DNA of 64,000 nt from Spinacia oleracea (Eukaryota > Streptophyta > Magnoliopsida > Caryophyllales > Amaranthaceae), in contig NC_079489.1 of assembly GCF_020520425.1 (NCBI RefSeq), positions 16,144,001 to 16,208,000 of the forward strand, given 5' to 3'. The notes under the pieces are model-generated. The model saw only the letters and a program-made list of their open reading frames with translations. It searched no databases and had not been told where the DNA came from. The translations under genes were made by a program, and so were the position numbers. This document shows positions 23,101 through 35,370 of the stretch, one piece after another. Position 1 is the stretch's first letter; every line of letters begins with the position of its first letter.

Positions 23101-25877
23101 CTGCAAATAGATGGCAGTGCTTAATTTAAGGAGAAAGGACGAAGCAAAGAGAGAGGAGAGAAAGGAGAACGAAAGGGAGGAGGAGTGCCGGAAGGAACTG
23201 ACCGGAGGGCTGAAGAGGCCAGCGTCAGCGGTCGAGTGATGGTTGGCCGACGAAGGTGGCGGCGCAGCAAGGAGGAGATTTAGTTACTGCTTCACGTGAA
23301 AGGGAGGATGAGCAGGTTTGAGAGTTTCTGAGAGTTTCTTTTTTCCTTTTCTGTTTCACGTGAAGAGCAAGGTGGTGGTTGAGATTTCAAGTGAAGTTGA
23401 AACATGGGTATGGGGTTATGGGTTTATTTGTTTTGGGCTTTGCCAATTTGGACTAGGATTAGAATTAAGATTTAGAATTTGAATCCAAAACTGATTATGA
23501 TTGTTTTCCAAATCCAAACGTGTTTTCGTAATTCAAATTCATTTCAAAATAAAATTCTAAAATTAATTTTGATTGCATAAATCGTTAAAATATTTAGAAA
23601 TGTAATAAAATAAATATTCGTTAATTACATATTTATTTCTAAAATTCATAAATTCTATTTAAATATAATTAACTATACGTTAAAATATATTAATAAAATT
23701 TATAAAATTACGGGGGATTACAGAGATAGTCAATGGACCGAGTTTTCTAGCTAGAGGCTTCACTAAGGAAGACGAGGTACGGGCGCGACTCCGTAACCTC
23801 AGTGACCTGCGATATCGAGGAACGTTTGAATAAAAATAGGACACGGTGATCAATCCGGTCCGAGATAAAGGCCATGGGCTACCACCATGAACCCCAACTC
23901 CTGTTTGTCCGTCACTTTAGACGTGCACAGTCTAAAGCTATTGCTACTCAGTTTCACTTTACATGATTTACAAATTGAAACCATGTTATGACTCAACAAT
24001 CACATAAGGCATACAATCCACATTTATTCACAACTGTTTTTATCTTGGAATTAAGTAAGTGTCACAAGGGTATCAAACAAGACTCATTCCAATTAAATCC
24101 AACTTTTCCTTTAATATTGATCAGCCCCTCTATATGGGTATAAGGTTTCAACTTACTAAACAAGGTCCTCGGCCCTCATAAGGTAGTGAAAAGCTAAAAG
24201 GGAACAACAATCAATCGATCTGAATCAATATATATAAAGTAATCTAGTGTTCCCAATCAAACATGTTTGCATCAATCATCTACTAACATGTTATAATCAT
24301 CATAACGAAATATATATGTTCAACATGTCCATCCAACCATATTAAACATGAAATTCCAACATAATCAAGTCCATCAACAAATTTCAACTTGGTTTCAACA
24401 GATAACACACATTCCAAGCACACAGGTATGTACGTACCTTGTGTAAACAAACTGCAAGACCACTTTAATAATTCAAAAGTCGCCTACAGATAATTCTCTG
24501 CCTAAAAACAAACAACAAGGATTCCAAATCAACTTCTAATCGTTCACAACTATAATAACACATTCTAACTACATCCTAAACATATTTAGAACTTTTCTCC
24601 AATAACAAAACTTGAATATTTGATTTCCAAGCATAACAATTATTGAATTAGAGATTGAAATTTGTTGAAAACTCTTTGCAAACATCGTACTTTAAATTTC
24701 AGCAATGTAAACTTATTTAAAAACTTCACCAAGGCCAATCTACGTTCTTAGAACATCGAAACAATAAATTTAATAATCCACAATCATCCTACCATGATTT
24801 AAAACTTAAAATTCATGCTTTAAATAATTAAAAATCATTATTTCAATGCATTTATATAATCTGAAAATTAAATATATTATTTAAACATAATATAAAATTC
24901 TGAAATTCTAATTAAATCATAAATTCATGAATTCAATTTAGTTAAATTATAACTTAAATTAATAACATTTAAATTAAAATACTTAATTCAATTGCTTAGA
25001 GTTCAAGAAATAACCAAGAAAGAGGGAGAGAGAAGGGTTGGCTGGCGGACAGATCACGGCGGCGGCAAGGCGGCGGCTTGCGGAGGCGGCTTGCGGAGGT
25101 TGGTTGCGTGGCTCGACGGCTGTGGAGAACGACATGTTCAATAAGGGTCGAAGCATCAAGAACGAAGATCAAGAAAATTAAAAACGAAAAAGAAGGAAAG
25201 AAAGAGGACTACCGTGCGGCGGTGGTCGAGGTTCGTGGGTGACTGCGCTAGGTGGTGGACGGCGGCACGATGCTCGTGGTGCTGCTGTGCGAAGTCGAAC
25301 ACAGGGAGGGGGTTAATGGTGAGAACAAAGGAAAAGGGAACGCAAGAAAATTAGAAGGACGAAGAACGAAGAAGAAGGAGATCGAAGAAGAAGGGGGGCA
25401 AAGCTTACCGCCGGCGACTGGTTGTCCGGCGGCTGGGGAAAAGAGTGTACCAAGGTTTGAGGGTTTGCTGGTTAACGTGAGATTGAAGGAGAGAGTTTGG
25501 TTGATTCTTTTGTTTGTTTTGTTTTTACGTAATGCTGAAAGAGAAGGGAGTAGGGTGGTTTTGGGTTATGGGTTTATAATATTGGGCTTTGCCCAATTGG
25601 GCTAGACTTAGGAATTTAGTTTTAGGATTTGAATCCAAAATCGAATATGATTGTTTTCTAAATTCAATCAGTTTTCGTAATTCGAATTTTTTTCAAAATA
25701 AAATTCTAATTTTTTTTTTTGATTTCATAAATTCTTAAAATATTTAAAATACATTTGAATAAATAAATATACATTAAATATGTATATTTATTACTAAAAT
25801 TCACCAATATAATTTAAATATAATTAATTATTCGTAAAACTATATTAATAAACTTTATAAATATACGGGGGATTACA
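20153..25877 (-). mobile_element. Long solo LTR, copy A (2.78 kb plus nested copy B), TSD CCCAT
   Basis: On the plus strand the ends are TGTAACACCCC and GGGGGATTACA, TG..CA termini with an imperfect inverted repeat. The 5-bp target-site duplication CCCAT lies at 20148-20152 and 25878-25882. Without the nested copy and its duplicated 5 bp the length is 2783 bp, almost identical to the copy at 57599-60380 (2782 bp). No retroviral proteins are found inside. The long LTR and the TGTAA..TTACA ends recall Tekay/Del chromoviruses (inference). The minus strand appears to be the sense orientation, by comparison with the promoter-like part of the copy at 57599. Confidence 0.82.
20786..23722 (-). mobile_element. 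Long solo LTR, copy B (2937 bp), nested in copy A, TSD GAGAT
   Basis: This copy has the same ends and internal order as copy A and lies in the same orientation. The target-site duplication GAGAT is at 20781-20785 and 23723-23727. Copy A sequence resumes exactly after the right TSD (AGTCAATGGACCGAG), paralleling the same motif inside copy B near 21405. The GC-rich block at about 22820-23300, with small Gly/Arg-rich shadow frames, corresponds to the GC-rich transcribed part of the LTR family and is not a gene. Confidence 0.85.
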
Positions 25878-27756
25878 CCCATTCCCATATCCTCAACAAC
25901 AAGCAGCCCCACACTACTACAAAAATGAGAAAAGAGATCTCAAATAAAAGACCCATTATTTAAATAACGGGTCTCTTTGATATGAAATATCTAATATTAT
26001 AGATAACTGGTCTCTAATCTTCATTTTGGCGTACTAAATTATTTTACAAAAAAGAATTAGAGAGATAAGAGACCCGTTATGTAAGGTCACGGGTCTCATC
26101 TACATTGGGTCCTGCGCTTGAAATAAAAGAGAGACCCCGTAATTGAACACACGGGTCTTTTTTTTCCTCTCAAAATAAAAAAAAAGGAAAATAAATATTC
26201 CGTAGGAATGAGTCAATGACTCAGAACTGAAGCATCCCTTCCACAGTTACCTTTTACCTAAAATAATCCAGTCGTTCCATTTTCATCTCACTTTCTCTCT
26301 CGAGCAACCATGGTTTCAACTCCTTCAAAGCTTCATCCTCTACCTCTCTTCCCCTCTCCTACTCACATTTCAGTCTTATGACATTTAACTCTACATTGGA
26401 GTAATCTGGTTGCCGAATTGCTGCATCATAATCACTACTAATCAAACATCGGTCCCTCTCTCTCCTGCGCACAACAGTCACGACCTTCCGCCACCTCTTC
26501 GTTTCTTCCCCAATCACTTCCACCGCTTAATTAGTGTGGGTAAGTTTTCTGCTTTGGGTTTTTAAAATTAGGGTTTTGGTATGAGTTATTAAGTTAAGCT
26601 TTCTAATTAGGACAAATTGGTTGTAATTGTGTGTTCATTGAGTAGGGATTTATTGAATGTTGTTAATTTCTTGGATTTTAACGATCATAGATGATAATTT
26701 TGATTGATATTAAATAGTGGAAGTTATATTATTTGGGTTGCACACCAAGTGTTTGATGAAATACCCAAAAGATTTTTTGTGATATTTCTGGATATCCAAC
26801 TAACATTCGTGTTGGTCCTCTTTCCTCTCTGCCAACGTCCTTCTTTTCCTCACCAACAACCATTCACGGTCTTCGTTTTCCCTAACTCCAATCTACCTAT
26901 TTCTCCCATGACTGAAATTAAGGGTTTCCATTTGAATTGTGAGTTGTCAATTCATTTAGGCGAATTGCATGAGAAAGATAAGACGAAAAGGATCGCGGCA
27001 CACAGATGAATTGTGCTAAATGAAAAATCTAGAAGGCTTAAGTAATTTCCTATGTTTACGGTTAAAGAGCCTTACAAAATGAAGACGATTTCTTCGGAAA
27101 TGCCGAATTTACATAAGGTCTCTGGTAATGATTCAACTCAAGCTTCGTAACTTGATTGAATGGGTTTTACTAGGTTTATATACTTGGTTGAATTAGTTTA
27201 GATGCAATGAGTGAGTTGTGACAACAAAAATTGGTAGGGTTTATGATTAGTTATCTACTGTATTGTCAAAATTCTATTGGAGCAGGGCAAAAAAAAAAAC
27301 AATCAAGGATTGTGTAAACCAAATTTTTTGCATTGTTGTGAACATCTATATTGTTTCGTTGTTAGATGTTTCGTTGTATTGTTTAATTTAGTAGATTCTT
27401 TTTTTTTTGTATTATCAATTGCTTGTTGGATAACGAGTCTAAAAGTTTTGACAAAGTAAGTGCTTTTATTCAGTCTAATAGGTCTCTTGATATCTTCTAG
27501 GCAAGCTTCTGTAGCTTTAAATGTGTGGCAGCTGGGGTTTGTTATGGGAAGACTGAAACAAATAGTGGAGTGATGTGTTCCATTTTTTTTTCCGTATCAA
27601 TGACCATGAGATGGAGTTTAAGCTATGTAATCACCATGTTATAGTGCTTGAAAAGACTCATATGAATCAGTCTTTTGCTGCATACAATATATGATTTTTT
27701 TCATTGAAGAAAAGTACTAAAGTGACTGCCATGAACTTCTTTTGATTTGTTTTCAG

Positions 27757-27868
27757 AGAGATGAAAATTGAATGCTTGAGGATGCGAAGAAAAAGCTGCA
27801 TTCCAGGAAGAGGAGGGTTGGTGATCCTAGCATTAAAAGGAAGAGAATGAAAACACGTGTCACTGGTT
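27757..27868 (+). CDS. Gene-like exon inside CACTA element (basic peptide), unrecognised
   Basis: After a TTTTCAG acceptor the sequence is open in one frame over LEDAKKKLHSRKRRVGDPSI and KRKRMKTRVTG, a very basic, nuclear-localisation-like stretch, and ends at a CACTG|GT donor. It may belong to the element's own accessory protein or to a captured host gene. No family was recognised. Confidence 0.3.
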
Positions 27869-29202
27869 AGAGTTGTATACTTCGTCTTCTCACTTTAAAG
27901 CAGCCGAAAACCCTTAAGAACGGCGACGACAGAGAACCTGTTGGTGTAGATCTGCGATTGAACGAAGCAATTATCGAGAAATTGAACCACCAATAGAAAC
28001 TCTGTAATGGTCACCTTCTTTCCACGCTCTTAATCCAAGGCATTCCTCGCCATTCTCAAATTTCAACTTCAGATATCACTGGTATTTCCCTTTCTCCTCA
28101 ATGTTTGCTCATTTTTTCTGGTTATGTCATAATTTTAAGGTTTTATGGTTAAAAATGGATGGTATTATTTGCCGGAGGCGAAGATTTGTCAATTAGGGCA
28201 AGAATTTGTTCAATTTTTCAGCATTTCTAGTGAAATTGTGATTATTGCAGATATTGTTAGCTATAATGTTATCTTTGTCGCTAATAGATTTATGTTTAAT
28301 GCGTATTCAATTGGAACTACTTGATTTATGAGTTGTAACTATGGTTTATTGTCAATTTATTCTTTGAGGAAGAAACAACAGAAAAATGTGTAATTTTGCT
28401 AGGTTGCTTAAATTAAACACAGTTCTTAGGTCTTCGGACAAGGTGTAATTTTAGTTCTTGGCACATTCCAATATTGTCAAACTTACTTATTAGATATTGC
28501 AGGCAAGTAGCTTTGATTTGAATCTTGCATCTTTAGGTAGAGCTGATCTCCTAGGACGGTTCTACAGATTGATGATGTTAATGTTGCATATAGTCAACAT
28601 TTGTTTTATCGAGCTCCCAAAGTTGAGCAGTTGTTTCATTGAATGGATTTTCATAATTATAGTGGAGCTCCATCTAGGAAAATACTGGATTATTTATTGC
28701 ACAAATTGTTCTAGTTCTGCCTGTAGAAACTCTGCATACTATTTTCTTCTTTCTGGTATGCGCGTTTGAACTCTATACCGAGGAGGTGAGTGGAAACTCT
28801 CAAGTCACTCAACCAAGGGAATGACCTTTTTTGCCGGGGAACTATGTGAGGTTGATACTATTAGTTCAAGAACTATTAGAAGTATTCTTATGTATGTATC
28901 TTATGAAATCCGCCACTACTAATTGGCATTTGCATAGTCCATAACTTGAAATAGTTGGATAGTTAATGACTTGAATCAACATGGTCTTTTATGAAGAGTT
29001 TATTCCCCTATATTGTGTAGTAGTGTGAGTGTGACTGCACAATCCGAAGAGCGAAACAAGGAGTCTGTGTAGCTGCTTGCGTTCATATGTTTGTAGCCAC
29101 CATGCCCTTATGGATGCATTTTCAATTTGGAGACGATCATACTGAACTCGTGCAATGTTACTCTGTACAGTGTGTTTGTTTAATCTGGTATTCTTTGCTC
29201 AG

Positions 29203-29304
29203 GAATTTGATGATGTTGCTGATCTAGACACCCTAGTAGGAGAGCTAAAAGACTCATACAAAGATAGCATATTACCTCACTTCATGGACATCAGATATGC
29301 AGGT
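29203..29304 (+). CDS. Gene-like exon inside CACTA element, unrecognised
   Basis: After a TGCTCAG acceptor the frame EFDDVADLDTLVGELKDSYK continues DSILPHFMDIRYAG and ends at a GCAG|GTGG donor. The clean splice sites and balanced composition suggest a real exon. It may be captured host coding sequence or part of the element's own gene. A third short stretch near 29985-30050 (RDMWSSKKHMKKTRYG) may be a following exon. Confidence 0.35.
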
Positions 29305-31220
29305 GGTGCATCTTCTCCCATATTATGCTAGGTTCTTAAGCCTTCAAATAGACCCTTAAACAAAATATTATCTGCTTCATTATGGGAGCATTATATAATA
29401 TTTTTATACATCTCATTCGTCTGTTTTAATAATCTCTTAACGTCAATGGTTGGAGATTTGGTGTGCGTGACAATCCAGCTGCAATACATGGTTGTCCATA
29501 GCTATTGCAATGTATGAAACTTTTTCATGTTCATGTTCTCAACTTAATTAGTGAACTTATTTATTTCCCCCCTGGTGCTTCTAACATATCTCTTCTCGTA
29601 CCTTTATGATTAGTTATAATCTGACATTTTCCACTATTATCATCTAAACTGGATATATTACACAGGAGAATGTTTCATTTTCTATTGTTGATCTTACTCG
29701 CTTACTGGCTACCGTCCTGTTTCTCCCACTGTTTTTCTATCTTTAAGTTTCATTAGCTTGATTATACAATCATGGAGACATGATTACAATTATCTTTTAC
29801 ACTGACTAGTCAGTATTCCGGTCTTATAAACGCATACATAACTGTTTTAATCTTATAAGAGGTTTATAAACAGTTTGTTGATGATGCTTTACCAATTTTT
29901 TAACGATTGTGGAACTTCTAATTTGCTTAATTACTTATTCTGTTGCTTATTACAGTTTTCTTAAGGAACTTATTCATCGGAAAATGTTGACGAGGTTAGA
30001 GACATGTGGTCAAGCAAGAAGCATATGAAGAAAACAAGATATGGTATAGAAATAGGTCTGAGTTTTGGTTCCAATTACTGTTAATTGGTGTCAATGATTA
30101 TACTATAACATTTTTTTGTTGTTTTTACGCTTTTTGAAATTACGATCTAAAGCTCTTGCGATTTTAGAAATTATAATTGATGTACAGTTTTTGTGTTTTT
30201 GGAGATTACAATTGGAATATTATGGAATTATTATTCAGCAAATATAGTTTTGCATGATATCAAGCCAGCAGGTTTCACGCAGTAGCAGGTTTAACGCCTG
30301 CGTTTGCATTTTTTTATATTTTTGTTTTAAAAAATAAATTCATAGAGACCCGTTAGGTATAAAAAGGATCTCTCATTTATAATAATAAAAAATTCAAAGA
30401 GACTTCCTATCTTATATAAAGGGTCTGAATTTATTGGATAGAAAATAATAAAAAAAAAATTCAAAGAGACATCCTATCTTATATATGGGGTCTTAATTTC
30501 TTGAATAAAAAATATTAAAAAAATCAAAGAGACCCCCTATCTTACGAATGGGGTCTGAATATTTTTAACAAACAAACCTCCTATGTCTAATGATGGGTCT
30601 CTTTCCCTTCTAAAATATTCTCCATACGATTTACATAATAGACCTCATTTCTTAGGTAAGGGGTCTCTAGCTTTTACCAAACAGACCCCCTCTAGATAAG
30701 GGGCAAATGAGGTCTCTTAGGCCATTTTGGAAGGGTCTCTTTGCCTATTTTTGTAGTAGTGCCACAACAACAAAGGCCACCTAATTCAATTATTGGGCCC
30801 ACTCCCTATTACCGTCCAGTCCAATTACCATACAACCAATATGGCCAACAGCATTTCCAACCACCTCAGGCCAGTTATTCGGAATATGGACCGACACTGA
30901 CCCCAACGGAATTGGGAAATTCTTTTGCAACAATGACCCTGCCCCAAGATCAGTCATGATATGTGGACTCGGGTGCGACTTCGCATATGATCAATAATCC
31001 AGGTACTCTTATGCCCTTGTTTAATTTAAGCACTAATAATCATATTTTAGTTGGTAATGGTCATCGCATTCCAGTTACCGGTTATGAACATGCAACCCCC
31101 CCACCTTAAACTACCCCTAGCCCTCCGTGATGTTCTCCTAGGCCTAACACCCCAAATTATTAAGAATTTTATTTCAGTCCGTAAATTCACCACAACATTA
31201 ACAATAGGACATCTATAATT

Positions 31221-31840
31221 TCCTCTTGTATAGAAATGGATTCTTATAACGTACAGTCAACAACTCTTATCCTCTCGAGTCTCAATCCTTACCAACGATA
31301 CATATGTTTATCAAGAAAAAGTACATCGTACTAATTTATCGATTCATAGTTATCTTTTTGTTATGAGTTTTTAATACAATTTCAGACATATAAAGACAAC
31401 AAATTAAACAACTAATCAGCCAAAAAAAAAAAAAAAAAAACTACTCAGCAAACAATATTTCTACAATGTCGGATGTCACTAATTGCAAACAAAATTAATA
31501 CAATCATGCATTGTTTTTGTACTTAATTATAGTTTAATAACATTATAAGATGTCCTTATTAGATCCGATCTGATTCTCCCTTAACATGATTTCGATCAGC
31601 TAACTTAATGGTCCTCGATATCTGGCTATACAATAATTCTAAAGTAAAACAATTTTGTATGGTTGGGTCCATTATTATTACATTGAATTAATTTTTGAAA
31701 ACTAACATCATCAATACTAGAGAATTCTTAGAGTATTAATACTAGATAACTCTTAGCCCCTTTTAAGGAGAGAGAAAATCTAAGAGCTAACTCTTAGCAA
31801 ATAAGATGTAACTCTTAGCTCCCTCTTATTTAGAGATTAA
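31221..31840. other. Non-coding region, A-run
   Basis: No gene is seen. An A-run lies at about 31421-31440. The sequence from about 31725 (repeated AACTCTTAGC motifs) appears to be one half of an older repeat whose other half lies to the right of the Helitron, near 35166-35360 and 35685-35760. Confidence 0.4.
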
Positions 31841-31944
31841 CTAGTATAATACCCGTGCGATGCACGATTTATAATCTAAATATAAATTTATATGAAATCT
31901 AAATTGTTATGATAGACCATTATTATCAAAATAGAGCTTATATA

Positions 31945-32203
31945 CTTCCTCCGTCTTTTAATACTCGCAACGTTTGTTAGTTTCACGCATGCCGATGCAC
32001 AACTTTGATCATTTATATCTTAAATTATCTTTATGCAAAAATTATAAAAAGTTGATATTTTGAAAATACACATTGAGACGAATCTAACAAGATCCCACAT
32101 GACTATGTTTTATCTTATATAAAAAACACTACGAATAGTCAAAGTAGATTATATGAATAGTGGCAAAAGTCCAAACGTTGCGAGTATTAAAAGACGGAGG
32201 AAG
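31945..32203. mobile_element. Stowaway MITE, 259-bp family, copy 1
   Basis: Inverted ends CTTCCTCCGTCTTTTAATAC are flanked by TA (31943-31944 and 32204-32205). The length is exactly 259 bp, the same as the copy at 40875-41133 and as the outer element at 61338-61851 once its nested insert is removed. Confidence 0.9.
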
Positions 32204-32842
32204 TATGTGTATTCTCCTAATTAAAATTAATGATGGATATATGTGTTATTGCTTCACTCGATGTCTTATTTATTTATTTTTTAAAAAACAAAAAAGGGCA
32301 CCTAAACTAAACTATTTCATCCTCATTCATGACTTGTGGCAAGCATAAAGTTATTATCATCCAACCTTAACTTCTATAGTAATACTCACTTAATACTTGC
32401 CCTTATACTTCATTACCCGACCACCTAACACTTACTCCAACCATTTACGTTATTCAGTTATATATGAGTTTGAGGCGGGGCGTGGCCTCCAAACTCGTAC
32501 CGCCTAAAATGCTCATTTTTATCCCCGCCACCCACAATTATAAAAACACCCCCACTCCTCCCAATCCCCTTCTCATGGGGTAAAAAACAAATTCATCTCC
32601 GCTCCATCACCCATTCGTGTTCCAAATCCACCTCAAATTAACTCACTTCTAGGCTAAACATTTTCTTTTGGTAAGAGAGTTTTGAATTTTAGTATAGAGT
32701 CATCGATAATTCGGTTGTTTGATTAATTAGAGTAATTGTGTGAATTAACAAAACATAGTAATGTGTAGGTTAGCAGTAAATGAAATGTTGATAAGTTCAT
32801 AATCAATTAGATGAACGATAAGCGAGGCAGGCAGGTCCAATC

Positions 32843-33515
32843 TAGAGCTGATCGTTTGCGGGTTTGGACGGGTAATGGACGGGCAACCTTCCAAAAATCT
32901 GTCCAACAGGCTTAAAAATGCAGCCCTTACCCGTCCGCTAAATAATATATTTATTTCTCTCACCCGCCTTGTACATAAAATGCGGGCTGCCAACGGGCTA
33001 ATGGGCTTACGCGTAATATAATTTTTTCAAGGAAAAGTTGTCATAGAATAAAACATAAATTAATCCTGTTGTACCTACTGGTAAGTTACTTCGTAGATGG
33101 AGAAGGAATGGAGAAGAATGAAGATGTAGTGAAGAACGTAAGAGAGTAGGAGACTAAGGGTGGGTGGCGACTCTTTTGTGAAATGGAAGTGTTAGGTTGG
33201 CTCTAGGGTTTCCTACTTTCTTTTAGGCAATAGATAATTATTAATTAATTAATTAGATACATACTCTAGAAGACCAAAATGTTCTAAAATCAGATTATCA
33301 GAATTACAAGAAGTAAGTTTATTTAAATTTAGCCGGCTGGGCGGGCCTGCCTGTTAATAAATTTTGTGTGCCGTAACCCGTCCATTTTTATTAACGGGCC
33401 GGACCTGGCCCTCCCAACTTTCGATTTTTTTTAAAAAAAACATTGTCCAAGCCCGCTACTTTAACGGGCCGAGCGGGTCGGGTCTAGCGGGTATTCCCGC
33501 CCATGATCAACTCTA
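32843..33515. mobile_element. Non-autonomous hAT element (673 bp), TSD GTCCAATC
   Basis: Ends TAGAGCTGATC and GATCAACTCTA are near-perfect inverted repeats. The 8-bp duplication GTCCAATC lies at 32835-32842 and 33516-33523. Subterminal regions are rich in GCGGGT/ACCCGC motifs. There is no coding region. Related GC-rich sequence on both flanks (about 32470-32620 and 33540-33660) suggests that it inserted into another element of similar type. Confidence 0.88.
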
Positions 33516-34585
33516 GTCCAATCTAAAATTCATCTTCAATTTGGTCCGTCACCCGTGACGAATACGTTTTGTAACCCTATCACCCACCAAATTTTCCTCC
33601 ATCCCCGCCCACTTCAAGCGGATGAGCGGGGTTTCTCCCAAAAATCCAGCCCCACTGACAATCTATATTCGGTAAATAATTTTGCCTTTCAGTTAACTTT
33701 TGAATATTTTAGACAATCATTGTCATATGGTTGTGAATATTTTTATATTGAAGTAGACTCTCAATCATTTAAAAGATTAAGAAACTATTAATGAAACGAT
33801 AAGGAGAAAATTATAAATGTGAGAGAGAAAAGATGCTAAGTAATTAAACAATTTCTTTTAAATAATCATGTTTTAGACAAACTTGTTAAAGACTACTTTG
33901 TTTATTGAAGCAAAAGGTAAACATTCATTATACATATCCTCAATGACACAAATTCTAAATAAAAACTAATAGTACATACAGTTAGTCATTAGTAAAAAAA
34001 AAAAGGTAAATTATTTTAATACATGCTAAAAGATGTTTACGAACTTTTATTAATATGTTGGACAAATCATTGTCGTATGGTTGTGAACATTGTACGTGAT
34101 ATTGAGTCGAATTTAGTAATGACCTATTATAGTAATATTAATATCATATATCAGTTGTACATAAACAATAATGACAAAACTGGTGCATAATAATTTGACC
34201 AAATTGTCTCAAATAAAATAAATATTCCATACCATGCAATAAAGAGATAAAAAAATAACGACATAAATTAGGTGCATAATAATTTTTACATATTGACTCA
34301 AACAAAATAAATACTCCGTATCGAGATTTTATTTGTAAAATTAAAAGTGTATTCTACATTTTTATAAGACATCCACATTGTATATTTATTTGTTATACAT
34401 CTTATACTTATTTGTTTTACAACCTTCATATAATAAGTTACTTACCCATATATCAAATAGATTCTTTCATGTTTTATATCTATAATGTATAAACGATCTT
34501 AAACTCCATATACTTATCTTAACTTTAGTATAGTATAATAGTTCTTTACTAACATAATAGTTCAAGTATATAGTTCTTGAGTCTG

Positions 34586-34783
34586 GATCCTCTAGAGTTT
34601 TAATAAAACTCTACGATGTAAAGTTGTATATAAACAATACATTTTAAAATCAATGGCTCATATTGATGAGAAAAAATAGGGGGAATTTTGGAAAGATAAT
34701 ATATGAAACATTGATTTTTTATTCAGTGGTAGATATGCTCAAACTCTACCTCGTAGAGTTATTTTAAAACTATAGAGGATCCA
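34586..34783. mobile_element. Short inverted-repeat element (about 198 bp)
   Basis: The left end TGGATCCTCTAGAGTTTTAA and the right end, read in reverse, TTTTGGATCCTCTATAGTTT are inverted repeats extending over about 35 bp (CTCTACGA). The target-site duplication is unclear, so the superfamily is unassigned. Confidence 0.5.
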
Positions 34784-35370
34784 AAACCATAGTTATTATA
34801 TTAGGATAAGAAATATAAATAATCGTTGAACTTAACATAATTATATCATTTTGTTTTTGGATAAGTTATATACTACGTATCTTGTAAGAGTATTATTATA
34901 GCATATAGATTCATGAGATCACATTGATTTGATTAACTAATGTGTAAATAGAAAGAATAATTATTTAATGTAAACAAATAATTTATAAGGATTAATAATT
35001 GATTTGCTAGAATATTTACATATATTCTCTATATTTACATATATTCTATTAATTGATTATTTATATTATATATTTAATTATTTATTATATTAAAAGAGAG
35101 GCGAATCAATGAGTGACATTTGTCATCACCACATTGATTTCCTCTCTTTTAGTATAATATATAGATTATGACATCCTCAAAATAAGAGGTAGTTCTTAGA
35201 AAATAAGAGGGGTGTGAGGTGGAAATATTGTGGGGTATTATGCTTACTTTTTGATATTTTTGTATTAAAATAAAATAAAAAAATAAGAAAAAACTACCTA
35301 AGAGACAGTGTTTAAGATTTAGTATATTTATTGGGAAAAAACTACCTAAGAGTTAGTGTATAACTAGCTA

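Larger units (their letters stand above)
25912..30761. mobile_element. CACTA (En/Spm-type) element, 4850 bp, TSD CCA
   Basis: Ends CACTACTACAAAAA and TTTTTGTAGTAGTG are perfect inverted repeats. The 3-bp target-site duplication CCA lies at 25909-25911 and 30762-30764. Both subterminal regions repeat a GAGACCC..GGGTCTC motif: several copies at about 25930-26165 and again at about 30345-30740, including near-identical units of about 70 bp at 30395-30555. Such subterminal repeats are the binding sites of the TNPA-like protein in this superfamily. No TNPD-type transposase was recognised, so it is probably non-autonomous. It contains gene-like exons (listed separately). Confidence 0.92.
19797..31220 (+). 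pseudogene. Ty1/copia gag-protease fragment in three pieces
   Basis: Piece 1 (about 19803-20152) reads AHNRLLVEEERRSQDTN and then a Gly/Arg/Gln-rich gag tail (GGRGKGRGRGNGSQHQ). Piece 2 (25878-25911) continues with Pro/Gln codons. Piece 3 (30765-31215) continues the Gln-rich tail (QYGQQHFQPPQASYSEYG) and then the copia protease YVDSGATSHM at 30960-30989, preceded by an in-frame TGA at 30957-30959 and followed by a decayed region with VGNGHRIPVTGYEHAT. The 5' LTR, the N-terminal gag and everything after protease are missing. The pieces are separated by a solo LTR (20153-25877) and a CACTA element (25912-30761), whose TSDs show that the three pieces were once contiguous. Confidence 0.85.
31841..35165 (-). 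mobile_element. Non-autonomous Helitron (3.3 kb)
   Basis: Read on the minus strand it starts TCTATATATTATACTAAAAG at 35165 and ends with the hairpin CGTGC-ATC-GCACG followed by GGTATTATACTAG at 31841. Flanking bases are A and T, so it inserted between A and T without a target-site duplication, as Helitrons do. A subterminal palindrome with AAAAGAGAGG arms (about 35083-35157) lies behind the 5' end. No Rep/helicase gene is present. A Stowaway (31945-32203), a hAT element (32843-33515) and another inverted-repeat element (34586-34783) lie inside. Confidence 0.7.

Noticed and set aside
22779..23124. Small Gly/Arg- and Pro-rich frames in a GC-rich block
   Set aside because: They lie in the same part of a long LTR family; the frames are not conserved between copies A, B and E.
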